64,000 bases of DNA from Orbilia blumenaviensis (taxonomy: Eukaryota > Ascomycota > Orbiliomycetes > Orbiliales > Orbiliaceae). Shown here in pieces: positions 11,094 to 21,634 of this stretch; position 1 is the first letter of the stretch; every line of letters begins with the position of its first letter. Below the pieces are notes generated by a model, which was given only the letters and a program-made list of their open reading frames with translations, searched no databases and was not told where the DNA came from. The position numbers and the translations under genes were made by a program. The stretch is from positions 248,001 through 312,000 of the forward strand of contig JAVHNS010000001.1 in assembly GCA_036872755.1 (NCBI GenBank), in the 5' to 3' direction.

Positions 11094-12777
11094 AGAAAGC
11101 GCGGATGCGAATATCGGATCTGATGTTTTTGATATCTTCCCCATTCTGTCATTATTTCTTTTCCTTTTTGTTTTTTTTAGAGTTGAGAAGCGACAGACGT
11201 CACTCGGCTCGTCACAACGGCATTTTTCTTCTCGTCGTATTTTCATTGCTTTTATAGTTAGCGACGATGCCCGTGGGGGGGAAGCGGCTGGACCCGGTGA
11301 TATGGGTAAGGTTAGGTCAGTGCGTTTCTTCTCCCCTAAAAAAAAAGCCCGCGCCGGCATTTCTTTTTTTTAAATTCACTTCAAGATCTTGGTTTTCGTT
11401 TTCTCCCGTTGACACGTCGTCTAAACGAAAAAAATAGCCCGCTTTTTTTGGATTGCGACTGACTTACCTTACCTCACCTCACCTTACCGCACGGCATTGT
11501 ACGGCCGGTTTGAGGCCGGGGGGTTGTATGGGGCAATTACAATGCCGATTCAACAAGCCGAAACGAAACAAAAAAAAACGCTACCCTTTTTTTTCATCTG
11601 TCTTAATTTTCGACCTCTCTATTTTCTCGAAGATTGCTTTTAAATTTTTTAGCCCGCCGCCGAATTGAGATGCCTTTTTCCTAACCCGGGTTTTCTTCTT
11701 GTGGGATCAAAAAAAAAACAACCAAATTTTGGGGGAAAAAGGCGCCACTGACATGCCACCTGCATGTGCATCTTCACGGGTTAAAAAAAAAAGGTACAAT
11801 GCCGTTGGAAGTGCCAATTAAATTGGCTAACGGCTTGTCTCTGCAGGTTGCTTGCTTATTACTTGCTAAAAGTATCATATAAATGATCTTTTTTTTTTTT
11901 GTCGGGTGGATTGGAAGAAGGCACGGCTGAGAATATCGGGACTTCGATGATTCGAGTTCTATTAGCTATTTGAGCATTGCATTTGGTGTTTAACGTTCAC
12001 GTCGCACTGCATGTGGTTTTTTGCAAGATTAATTCGGCCACCCGCTACCCGCGGAGGCAGGAGTATTGATAATCCGTTGCAGGCTGCACGGCGGGGTTAA
12101 CGTTATTGCACGCCTCCCCGATCGCTGCTGCGTATGCTGTCGTGTTATATTCTGCATTCTGATTCAATCTGCCAATGGGGCTTCTCCGGTCAACCTTTTT
12201 GCCTGGACTTGATAGCCAATTGCATGGGCAATATCCCAACTACCTACATACTAGCTATCATGTCGTCTGCACACACGCACCGATATCCCAAATCAGAAGA
12301 ACCTTGCGATGAGAAACGAACCCCGTTATTAGTTTAATTGGCCGGCCGTTCAGGTTCACAAGTGAAAAAAAAAAAAAGTACCTTTCCCTCCCGGCCGAGT
12401 AACTTGTTTTTAGCGTCGTTTCGGCACAGACGTACCGGGTATCTCTCTTTTTTTTTTGTAAACGACGTTCTCGAAACCCGCTAGTTAAAGGTCGAGACGA
12501 ACAAGTAACAGGTGCACGGTTGTATCAATGCTTTTGAGGTTAACTATCCCGATGCGATAATCGATTGCATAATCACGATCAAATCTGGTATCCGTTTCAC
12601 ATCCCGCTTTTTTTTTCTTCTTTTTTTTCTTTTTTTTGTGTACGTGTATATAGCTATATAGATACTACTTCTATAGAAAACGGGGTATATATGCGGGTAT
12701 AGGTCTTGTGACCTCGTATGTATGTACCGGAATACTCGTATGTATGTACCGGAATATAATATGAAAGCTGACCTCAG

Positions 12778-12778
12778 C

Positions 12779-12809
<31 letters not shown>
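12778..12809. repeat. TCAA tetranucleotide microsatellite
   Basis: About seven and a half perfect copies of the TCAA/ATCA unit in tandem, seen directly. Confidence 0.9.
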
Positions 12810-12810
<1 letters not shown>

Positions 12811-13234
12811 ACCAAAGTCAAATCAACCATCGGGTCATTTTTAAGTTTCGGCTTTTGAAACGGCATATAGCCAAGCCCGTCTTGAACGTTTTTCTTTTTT
12901 GGCACTTCAAGTTGACTCAGCTTTTTTGTTCTCTCTTTCTTTCTAGCCTTATATCAAATCGAAAGCCGGTCGGTGCTGCCGAGATTTTTTTTTTACTTTT
13001 CGCAGCAAAGGGAGATGGAGAAAGGGAAACGGGAAAAAGGAACTATGAGACCACAAAATCGTTTATCGATACATACAAAACGTCTCTCTCTGTCTCTGGT
13101 TACCCCTCTTCAGAGCCCGCACAAGCAACCCCCATATATCTTTCAAACAATAAATCCATCATGCATATCCTATATATCATGACGGGACTATGTATTCTAT
13201 ATGTATGCACGGTATGTTGTAGTAATGAAATATG

Positions 13235-14431
13235 CTACTCTGCACCCCCCACGATAACAACCAACTTCTCCGGTCTCCCGTCATTCACAAACCCACTATG
13301 ATCCCCCCCACCGCTCGCCGCCACATCATCATACGGATGCGCATACCCCCTCCCATCGACATTAACCTCGTGAACAAGCCTGGCGTAATGATTCGTAACC
13401 TCTCTTTCGTAATATCTCCCTCTATCCCTAGCCGGGATCTCGCAGTCGCAGGCTAGTAGTACAGTACGGTTGAAAGCTGCGTTCAAGCGTGGTATTATCG
13501 CGTTTCGTAGCGGAGAGGGACCGGTTTGGAAGGGACCGGATGAGGCGTTGAAGATGTCTGATGTTGTTGGTTTTGTGAATTCCTCGCTGTTGCTGTTGTT
13601 GTTGTTATTATTATTACAGTTATTTGGGGCGGCGGCGGTGGTGGTGAAGGTGAGCGTTTGAGAGGATGGGTTTATATTGCCGGAAACAGTGCCGAACGCG
13701 CATTGAGTATCGACTTTTAGCTCGTTAGAGCAGTAATGATTCCATACTTCGTCGATATAAGGTTCGAAGTATCCCTTGAACAGATCCCTGTTCATAACGA
13801 TCCCCTGGTTGGGACTAAGGATCCTTAGCACCCCGCTATTAACATTATTTTTATCGGCCGTAACGATAAGGTCTTTCCACCCTTGTCCGTCCCTTTGGGA
13901 TTGTTCACGTAGTCCCTGAGCTATAACTTCCAACCCATTCTTGGGGAGCCCGAGGACTTTTTTCTGCTCCCCGGATTCGGGTATGAGTGTTAACGCTATG
14001 GGGAAAGCGATGAAATCTACATAGCTGATGTTGGCGTATAGCTGGTCGGAGTTGAATGTGAACTCCATGAACCCCCAGTTTGTATCATAGTTCTTATCAG
14101 TTGGGTTCGTGACCGATGGTTCGACTAATGCAGGGCCGGGGTTTAGTAAAAACACTAATGGTTTATCGATTGAGATGTAGATTCTTCCGCCGGCTATACG
14201 GGGTATTGTGACTGTTATTGAGGAACCGGGCGGACCGAGTGGGATTGAACAGTTTTCGGATAAGGGTTGGAGGATTTTGGGCGGGGAGATGGGGTAGTAT
14301 GGGGTTTTTCCGTCGGATTGGAGGAGGAACCAGGAGTTGTTTTTGGCGAGGGCTAGGCCGGTTATGGTGGCGTAGACGGTGGGGGAGGAAGTGTGGTTTG
14401 TTAGTTCGATGGTGAGGGTTTCTGGTGTCAT
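13235..14431 (-). CDS. GH64 beta-1,3-glucanase
   Basis: Single exon, 398 residues. The sequence follows the fungal glycoside hydrolase family 64 (laminaripentaose-producing beta-1,3-glucanase) pattern along its length: FLLQSDGKTPYYP, CSIPLGPPGSSITVTIP, GGRIYISIDKPLVFLLNPGP, NWGFMEFTFN, GIVMNRDLFKGYFEPYIDEVW, NAIIPRLNAAFNRTVLL and NHYARLVHEVNVDGRGYAHP. These enzymes cleave beta-1,3-glucan, the main fungal wall glucan. The GYFEPYIDEVW and NWGFMEF blocks hold conserved acidic residues, but I do not assign the catalytic pair. There is no signal peptide: the chain begins MTPETLTIELTN, directly the first beta strand. So the enzyme is either intracellular, non-classically exported, or has an unseen upstream exon. 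A poly-Asn/Ser insertion (about residues 285-296) breaks the family alignment. Confidence 0.9.
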   Translation of the reverse strand: MTPETLTIELTNHTSSPTVYATITGLALAKNNSWFLLQSDGKTPYYPISPPKILQPLSENCSIPLGPPGSSITVTIPRIAGGRIYISIDKPLVFLLNPGPALVEPSVTNPTDKNYDTNWGFMEFTFNSDQLYANISYVDFIAFPIALTLIPESGEQKKVLGLPKNGLEVIAQGLREQSQRDGQGWKDLIVTADKNNVNSGVLRILSPNQGIVMNRDLFKGYFEPYIDEVWNHYCSNELKVDTQCAFGTVSGNINPSSQTLTFTTTAAAPNNCNNNNNNNSNSEEFTKPTTSDIFNASSGPFQTGPSPLRNAIIPRLNAAFNRTVLLACDCEIPARDRGRYYEREVTNHYARLVHEVNVDGRGYAHPYDDVAASGGGDHSGFVNDGRPEKLVVIVGGAE

Positions 14432-15236
14432 CTTTTTTTATATATATTTCTCCTATCTCTATTGTTCTTTTCTTCTTCCTCTTTTGAGCTCTCTTTTATA
14501 TACCCCTGCCTTTTTGGTCTGGCTCTTGTCTGAGGTTGAAGGGGAGGTATCAACTTAAGCAGCTATATTCGAGTTTTGCGTTGACTATGTGGTATTTTGT
14601 TATGTGGCTTGGAGGACTCGCAAAAAGTTGATCTTGCCCCTCTGTGAATTGAAGATACGATAGGGGCCGACCTTGGATGATATAACAGAAACTGATAGTT
14701 AATCGTGTTCAAGACTATATCTTATCCCCGGCGTGGTGCTGAGATTCCGGTTTCTGATTCGCTGACGCCCAAGTTGAGCTCGGTCCAGCCAAATATAATG
14801 CAGCGCCAGCCATGCAGGTCAAGATCTAGCTAAGGCGAAAGAGGTGATGTCATATGGGCATCGCATTGGCTGATGAGGATTTTAGCCGCAAAAAAAAAGA
14901 TGTTCCAGAACGAGTAAAATAAAATCCGGGACTACCAAAGTCACTGGATTTAAGGAAAGTGGTGAACCTTTTGATATTCTTATAGAATAGATTTATTTAC
15001 AATTCCCCCCCCCGGTTCTGCAGTTAATTAACTTTGATGACCTATTTACAAATTTCGTTGGCTCAATCGCATGCAGAAGCCCTAGCTTGCCCGGCGGGAA
15101 AGAAGAAAAAATTGTACAATAAAAAGTAAAGAATTGAACCAATTCCCCAAAAAAGAATTACTTTTCCTAGAAAGAGAATACCCTCCAAAGATCCCAAACT
15201 TCAAAATTACTCAAATATATACCAGAATTTCAAAAT
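14432..15236. other. Intergenic DNA between GH64 and GH5 genes
   Basis: Promoter side of the GH64 gene and 3' flank of the mannanase. A run of C (about 15006-15013) and A-rich stretches are present; no further gene is seen. Confidence 0.5.
14493..14502 (-). promoter_or_regulatory. Candidate TATA box of the GH64 gene
   Basis: The minus strand reads TATATAAAAG about 62-70 bases upstream of the GH64 start codon, a good match to a TATA box at a spacing common in filamentous fungi. It argues that the annotated ATG is the real start. Confidence 0.5.
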
Positions 15237-17167
15237 CTAGTTATTCTTGGTAGCCATCTTGGCAGCCCAATCAACCACAAAGTTCTTCCATTGGGTAGTA
15301 TCGGCAGGATAGATGGAGTATCCATCATCGTGGGACTTGCCCCAGTTTGGCACTGTGGTTCCGAACTGCCAGAACATATCACCGGCGATGTTGTTAGCGA
15401 AGACGGTATCATGGTATTGCTGGTGGTAGGTGTCGCGAAGGCCGGAGTCACGGGTGACACCGTATTCCTCGAAGAGCATTGGCTTGTTGAGTCTGTCGGC
15501 GATGGCGGCGTGGTCCTTGATCCACTGGTTACCCCACTCCCAGGTCTTGCCCCATGGGATTGGATACTATACTTTCTGTTAGCATTGCTTCTTTTTTTAT
15601 CTTTAAATTATATAGAAACATCGTGATGTTTTCGAGACAAACATACCATGTGGAAGGTACCGAAATCGATGGAGGCAAGAGCGGTAAGAGCCTCGTTATC
15701 AATACCAGGGCCACCGTTATAAACGTAGTCACTGCTGCCAGAGGTGTTGATGAAACCCTCATCACCGACAGCGACCAAATGGCAGGGATCGAGAGACTTG
15801 ATGTACTCAGACATCTCCTTAGCCCAAGCAGTGGTGACAGCGGGAGTGCAAGATCCAGCACCGAGTCTTGGACCGGCGCATCGGATTTCGTTGGACAATT
15901 CCCAAGCAAAGATGGCTGAGCTGCTCTTGTAACGGTTGACGATGGTCTTGACGTAGTTCTTGTAGATGTTCTTGATAGCGGTGTTGGTGTAGAAGTCGCC
16001 GTGGTTGCCGCTGCCGCCGAGGACCTTTTCGACGTAGAGATCACTGTTGTACAGTTTTAGCGTCTGCTATATTTTCCTTTCAAAGTATGAATTGTTTAAC
16101 GGGTGCGCTTTGCGAACTTACATGCCACCGTATTCAGCCCAGTTGTTGATGAGTGGGAGGATGACCTTGATACCCCTGGACTCAGCTCCAGAGATGACAC
16201 GGTCAAGACGTGGGAGACCACGTTCCTGGGTCTCGAGGATGGTTGGAGGAACGGAGCTCCAGTTCTGGAAGACGGTGACGTAGTCCTCTTGTGGGCCTGT
16301 TTTTGATTTTATTTTTGTCAGCGAATATACCTTTCATGAAATAAATACACTTATCTCCTGTTGCAATTTGGGTGTTGAATGGAACATACCAACAAAGTCA
16401 GCGAAACCCCAAGTTCGGAGAACCTTCAATCCAGAGGCAGCGAATGCATCAAGAGAGCTATCGATATCAAGGAAGTCGTTTGGCCCGTACACTATTCACT
16501 GTCAATATATCATTCCTCCCAACGCGGTTAGGTCTTAAAGGGCAATGCTTCTTACTAGGAATGTAGTAGGCGTTGCTACCGGCAAAGTAGAACTTCTTGC
16601 CGGAGAGTCTGAACTCCTTGCCAGAGGTTGACACAAAGTTGGTTGGGCAGGATCCATTGGCAGTGGTGGTCCTGGTGGTCGTAGTGGTGGTTCTGGCGGT
16701 AGTCGTCACCGGAGTGGTGGTTCTAGTGGTGGTTGTGACCGGAGTGGTGGTTCTGCTGGTGGTCACTGGAGTAGTGACGATCGCAGTGGTAGTGCGAGTA
16801 GTGGTTCCAGCGGTAGTAGCACCGGGGATACCTATATATTGGGCATCTCATTAATACACTCCTACAATATATACGAGTTTCGTATAACATCTGTATATCG
16901 AGTTATCTTATAACTTACACTGGTAGTAGTAGGCATTGTAGCTGGTGCAAGCAGCGCCAGCGACGCAGTTAGAAGCACCAGTCCATCCTATAAATTTAGA
17001 AGTCAGCCAACAAGGTTCATATGCGCGTATACGTACGCTACTAATAATCGCGTCTACCCGCAGGGCCATGAGCACATACCAATACCACCGCACTGTCCCC
17101 AGAGAGTTTGCTGGGCGGCCGCACCAGCGGCAAGAGCAGAACCGACAGCCAAGATTTGTGCCTTCAT
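15237..17167 (-). CDS. Endo-1,4-beta-mannanase, GH5 with N-terminal CBM1
   Basis: Seven exons (17167-17080, 16987-16919, 16831-16556, 16491-16390, 16296-16122, 16043-15647, 15566-15237) splice cleanly to 478 residues. Order: signal peptide (1-18), CBM1 cellulose-binding module (about 20-53; WGQCGGIGWTG, four Cys, YYYQC), Thr-rich linker to about 105, then a GH5 subfamily 7-like catalytic domain starting FVSTSGKEFRLSGKKFYFAG. The acid/base Glu is E289 in WELSNE; the nucleophile is one of E402/E403 in MLFEEYG. The enzyme cuts the beta-1,4-mannan backbone of glucomannan and galactomannan; CBM1 would hold it on cellulose. Intron boundaries isolate the CBM1 in its own exons, as is common for this module. 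A TATA-like element lies about 95 bases upstream, and GTGGGG at 17365-17370 fits a CreA repressor site, but one short site is weak evidence. Confidence 0.95.
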
Positions 17168-18986
17168 CTTGAACGACTTTGTTATCAAGCGAACCTTGGT
17201 ATTAATCCCAATGAAGTTGGAGAATAAAAGCTTAGAAGAGACCGGAGACGACAAGAGGTCCTTATATCTTCTTAAACTACCTATATAGCCATAGTACGGG
17301 TGCAAAATAACATTCATCTAGTCTATCTTAGAATACAAAAGACATTCGGATAGATTGGGTCCGTGTGGGGAATGGATCAGGTACAAAGTGATATTGGAAT
17401 AGTTGGACTATCACCATTACCGACGGACTTCCAACAGTTGCTTGCCGAGTCCAATGGAACATCTGAAACCATCGGACGAAAATGGAACAATCTTTCTGCA
17501 AAGAACCGCAGTCCCGCCCCAGATAGTATCTAAATCCGTCTGCATGGCAAGTCGGATGTTCCCTTGGCTATACTGTGGAGAACGTGGATCCGAAAGGTAA
17601 AGATGAAATATCATGCAACTAACAAATCCGGCTATATCGACAGACCATGGGAGATCCAAACCAGGTGGATCTTTCGGCAACATTTTGCCAGGAACCAGAG
17701 AGAGAGAGCCACGGAGGCAGATAATCCGTCGGTTCGAATTTATCTGTGAACCATACGGTTAGCCATGCATGCCTTGATCAATGGAATTTCGACGCGTGCT
17801 GGGGAGTATAAGCTTTTTGGTAGCGCGGGTTCTGGCTGTAAATAAGCATATTGGTCGATGGGCAGCCATGAAACACCTCTATTGGAGACTTCAGGGCCAG
17901 GCCGAAGCTAAAGCAGGAACACCGGCCCGTTTGCGTGTGTTTTGGTCCAGGATCTTGGGCTAGGGTCCATGGGACCGATACTGCCGAATAGGCGAGAACT
18001 TGAATTCTTGGAAGCGCTCAAGGCTTTAGTTTACAACATACAACACGAACCGGGTCTGCAGAGGCCTGGAAACTCCGAGCGAGGATGCGTCCGCTCGCCT
18101 TTTTCTATAGACTACGCTAATAAGATATCAAAATGCCTTTGAGAAAGCAGATTTTCCTCTTCAAACTGTGGATACTAGATCCATTCCCTGTAGCAGATCC
18201 TTTGGCCGATGATCTAGATTTACGAGTGTTCTATATGGACAGCCTAACTTGTGAGCTTATCTTAGATAATATATTGTCTTGTAACTCATTATATTAGTGC
18301 CCTCTTCGCATTTTTGTCAATGAATTGGCAGATGCTTCTTCCTTAATGTGGAGTCCTTTGTACTAGTATATATCGAGTAACTAGTGAAAGTAGGCCCCTT
18401 TAAACATGAGGGGCTTTGCGGTGATTTGGAGTCGTTCTAGGTCTGCGAGATGAGAAAAGCAATTTAGTAGAAGTCTTCTTTCTACCCGCTTCCAGGGACT
18501 GTATTCTTGTTAGTATTCAATTCTCTGCATATTACTTGCTATCTTTGTAGAATATCAGATCCCACCATTCACCACATAATCGGTAGTCTCGGCCTCATTA
18601 CGGACGTAACTTTGGTTATATTGCTGGTTAGGGACAACCGCGATCTGTGGGCGTTGGAGGAGGGCTTATGGGATTACGTGGCTGAGCTAAATGGGATCGT
18701 GCGTCTATGATGTACATATGGATAAAGTTCTGTTGTGTTCTTTTTCAAATTACACCTACTTGCTCCGGCAGGCTTATATGAATAAATTCTTAAAGGTTCG
18801 AAACAACAGCATAAGCTGCTTGGCGACCTCCGCTATTTCATCAATTCGGTTCTTAGATTCCATAGTTTCATTCGGAATGATTTTTTACCGATGATGAAAT
18901 ACCATTACTATGCCTATATTCATATGCATGCATTCGATTTTGTTGTGCTGGATTCCCGTCTATACCTCTTTGCTTCACGTGGCGTG
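17168..18986. other. Intergenic DNA upstream of the mannanase
   Basis: The first few hundred bases are the mannanase promoter. The rest (to 18986) shows only short frames on both strands without domains. No RNA gene or mobile element is recognised. Confidence 0.45.
17261..17266 (-). promoter_or_regulatory. Candidate TATA element of the mannanase gene
   Basis: The minus strand reads GATATAAGG about 95 bases upstream of the start codon. The position suits a fungal TATA element; support is by motif only. Confidence 0.35.
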
Positions 18987-19835
18987 TTATTTGACCCTCC
19001 AGACCACTGTTCTAACGAAATGCCATATCCTTCCATCTTCTTTATCTCCTATATCTCGAGACCATCTCAAGTCTTCTGAAGCGCCCTTGTTCACCCACCA
19101 CCTCGCTTCCATCTCTCCCTGGGCATCCCGTGTTGTTGCCGACAATAATTCCCCGTCTTGCCTCCGAAATTGCCACTTAAGAGCCTGCTGCGTAATCTCG
19201 TCGACCTCTGCAATCTTATCCTCCAAGCACTCAAACTCCACTCTGATGGTTTCAACTGAGTCTCGAAACCGGCACTGGTTCACCCAATTCTCAGGCACCT
19301 CCAATTTTCGGTTGGCCCGCCAGTTTCCATAGTCGGCACGTCGGATCGTAACAGTAATCGTCCGCGGTGCAGAGTATAGTGTATACAGAACACCTTGCAG
19401 CTCGCTGGGGAATTCCAATGTTTGCCATCCCGCAAAAATTCTCATATGCTTTATCCTTATACCATATTGGTTTCCATCCAACGCCTTCAACACGGTTTTT
19501 TGTCGCCACCTTGAGTACTGGTGGCTCAGGGGTCGGGTCTCATTATTTGAGAGGTAGTATAATAGCTCTGATGTCGTCCAGGGAAACTGCCATGCTTCAG
19601 CGTAAATGGCTTTACAAGTGCATAGCAGCGCAACATGAGACTTTTGTTCTCCCCAGTAGTCTGGTCGACGGTAGAGACTGTCGGCTAGAAAAGGGCGTGT
19701 TGGGTCGCTCCCAGGAGTGATGGTATATTCCCAGATCAAATTTCTGATCTCGCCAGGTAGCGTAAATAGAGGAGACCGATCTTGAGGCAGCGTGTTGGTG
19801 AAAGATAATCGCAATAGCTTTGGGTCTCCCTCCAT
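18987..19835 (-). CDS. F-box-like (2EXR-type) hypothetical protein
   Basis: Single exon, 282 residues. Residues 22-40 read LFTLPGEIRNLIWEYTI, the hallmark start of the fungal F-box-like/2EXR families, which are very numerous in Pezizomycotina. It is followed by VALLCTCKAIYAEAW, the second helix of the same unit. The rest (LQGVLYTLYSAPRTITVTIRRADY and a Glu/Trp-rich end) is typical of these uncharacterised proteins. F-box proteins link substrates to SCF ubiquitin ligases, but many 2EXR members have no known partner. No signal peptide or membrane helix. It lies between the two CBM1 enzymes and has no evident link to them. Confidence 0.75.
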   Translation of the reverse strand: MEGDPKLLRLSFTNTLPQDRSPLFTLPGEIRNLIWEYTITPGSDPTRPFLADSLYRRPDYWGEQKSHVALLCTCKAIYAEAWQFPWTTSELLYYLSNNETRPLSHQYSRWRQKTVLKALDGNQYGIRIKHMRIFAGWQTLEFPSELQGVLYTLYSAPRTITVTIRRADYGNWRANRKLEVPENWVNQCRFRDSVETIRVEFECLEDKIAEVDEITQQALKWQFRRQDGELLSATTRDAQGEMEARWWVNKGASEDLRWSRDIGDKEDGRIWHFVRTVVWRVK

Positions 19836-20318
19836 TGGAATGACTAGCTTTGGGTCGAACCTAGCTTCGTCAATGCAATGCTAGGTGGTGTTGCGTGCTA
19901 CAGGGTCTGCAGAGTTGATGTTTGGCGAGAAAGAAACGATTTAAGGGCTCTTGTATCTGTACGAGCTCTTGCGTTATGTCCCACGGTTTTGTGGGGCAGA
20001 TTCGTTCGGTAGCTCTGAATTCATGAAGCGTGGAGGTGCACGCGCACGGGCTGGTTTGGTACCCCGCAGGGCTAGTTACAAGTGCAACTCAGAATTGTCC
20101 GTGTTGGATTTTGGCTGCCGGGCCGGCACAAGGTGAACCATGCCCGGACTGCTGACCTATAAACTCCGTGCTAGCTCTAGGATCGATGGGGAAAGCAACA
20201 ATTTTGCTTGACATGTATTTACGATGTCGGATGGGCCGTTGATTTTAGGGTCTATAGTATCTAATTATTTGAATTTGAATGTCTTATAAACAGCAACATT
20301 AAAAAGTATCCTATACGA
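19836..20318. other. Intergenic DNA
   Basis: About 480 bases between the F-box-like gene and the 3' end of the esterase gene. No supported gene. Confidence 0.5.
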
Positions 20319-21634
20319 CTACCAGAACCCACCCGCTTGAACCACTCTAGCAACTTCTTTCCCCAGAACGTCGTGCATGACGGTGTTTGGGTGATAAACA
20401 TCAGCCCAAAACAACTGCTGATTGTTGCCAGTGCTCCTCGTGTCCGAGCTCAACCCGTACGAAGTTGGATTATTCAACACCATAGTAAACTGCGCGTTGG
20501 CGTCCACGGAAAATATATTCACACCAGAATGGGAGCTCTTGAAGTTCGAGATATACGTCTGTAGCTTCGAATTCCAAGTAATTATCACGGCCTTTTCTTG
20601 AGTGGCCCAGCTTGACTGGCCGGAAATCAATGGAGAACGCTCCATGGGCGGGATATTGTGGAATAGAAAGTTACGTCCGCCACTAGTGTAGATTTTATCC
20701 AGAAGTTTGAATTTGGCTGTCAGAAGTGTGTCGATAAAAGTGTTGATATCGCTTCGCGAGTATGAGCTCCCGATGTCGTTAATACCGATGAAGACGGAAA
20801 ACATGGTATTATCGGACTGCCATGGTGCGGTTGCTGGTTTACTAGAGTATCGTGTCATCCAGGTATTGACCTGGTCGGTCATGGCTGGGACATTGAGTGA
20901 AGTAACCAATGCGTTATCGATAGTGGCTCCTACGAAATTTCGCAAGTCCGATTTGTTAACCCAATTGTCTTGAGGTATGCTGAAGGACAACCTGCTAAAA
21001 TCGATTTAAAATTTCTACTGACCTGAGACGGCAAAGTTATAGGTATATGTCAGCGACCTGTTGTACTTGACAGTCACCACATCGATCCAATTTGGCCCAT
21101 TGGATGTCGTTTGTCCTGGATAAGTCGGGTTTCCGAGAGGATTTTGAGCAGAGGGTTGGTTCCCAGTCGCGGAGAAACCTGTAGCGGTATAGGAATCGCC
21201 GCTTTCAGGTAAATACTGCTGTTAGTCTTATGTGTGATTTCAGGTTTAAGTTAACAACTCACAAGCTAAACCAGTATTTCAGCCCGCTCGTAGGGGATGA
21301 GCTGGGCGATGATGTTGATGTCCGTGTAGTCGTAGATAGGGTAGTTGTGATACGAGCGGTGGTTGTGGTGGTAGTAGTGGTGGTACTAGGGCCACTGCCC
21401 GGAAGGCATTGGGAATAGTAAGGGTTCAGAACGGTGCAGGTATATCCAGACACGCAAGTTGTGGTACCGCTCCAGCCAATCCCTCCGCCTATAAGATAGA
21501 GTGAGCTTAGAGTTCGAAAAATTGAGGCTTAACCAGAGTATCGACTGACATTGAGACCAAGCACCGCCTTGAGCCTCGACGCTCTTGATTGTGAGGATAG
21601 CGATTATTCCGCCTGGGATTAGGTTGAACTTCAT
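20319..21634 (-). CDS. CBM1-linked SGNH acetylesterase (CE16-like)
   Basis: Four exons (21634-21550, 21488-21263, 21201-21023, 20929-20319) give 366 residues. Signal peptide (1-21), CBM1 (about 24-58; [17 protein letters not shown]), Thr/Ser linker (about 60-95), then an SGNH hydrolase. Catalytic landmarks: Ser107 in FGDSYTATG (block I), the block III residue Asn214 in GINDIG, and Asp340/His343 in ADVYHPN. This layout matches carbohydrate esterase family 16 acetylesterases, which remove acetyl groups from hemicellulose oligosaccharides. The third intron is 93 bases and must end at the TAG before 20929: only this joins AVSG to ATIDNALV, a family-conserved stretch. A frame starting upstream at 20990 is intron read-through. 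It lies near the CBM1 mannanase on the same strand; deacetylation of mannan would aid that enzyme. Confidence 0.92.

Larger units (their letters stand above)
8860..13234. other. Gene-free, homopolymer-rich 4.4-kb interval
   Basis: No gene can be supported. The frames present are under 125 codons, several encode only low-complexity Lys or Phe runs from poly-A/T tracts, and none shows a domain. The interval holds many A or T runs of 8-32, a GA repeat (9687-9704), a CA repeat (10419-10428), a T tract and a TCAA array. No tRNA-like B box (GGTTCGANTCC) was found. It may hold untranslated or long non-coding transcripts, which I cannot see from sequence. Confidence 0.45.

Noticed and set aside
10811..11360. 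Minus-strand frames of 113 and 124 codons with Lys runs
   Set aside because: Their length comes from reading through poly-T tracts; the rest has no protein-like pattern.
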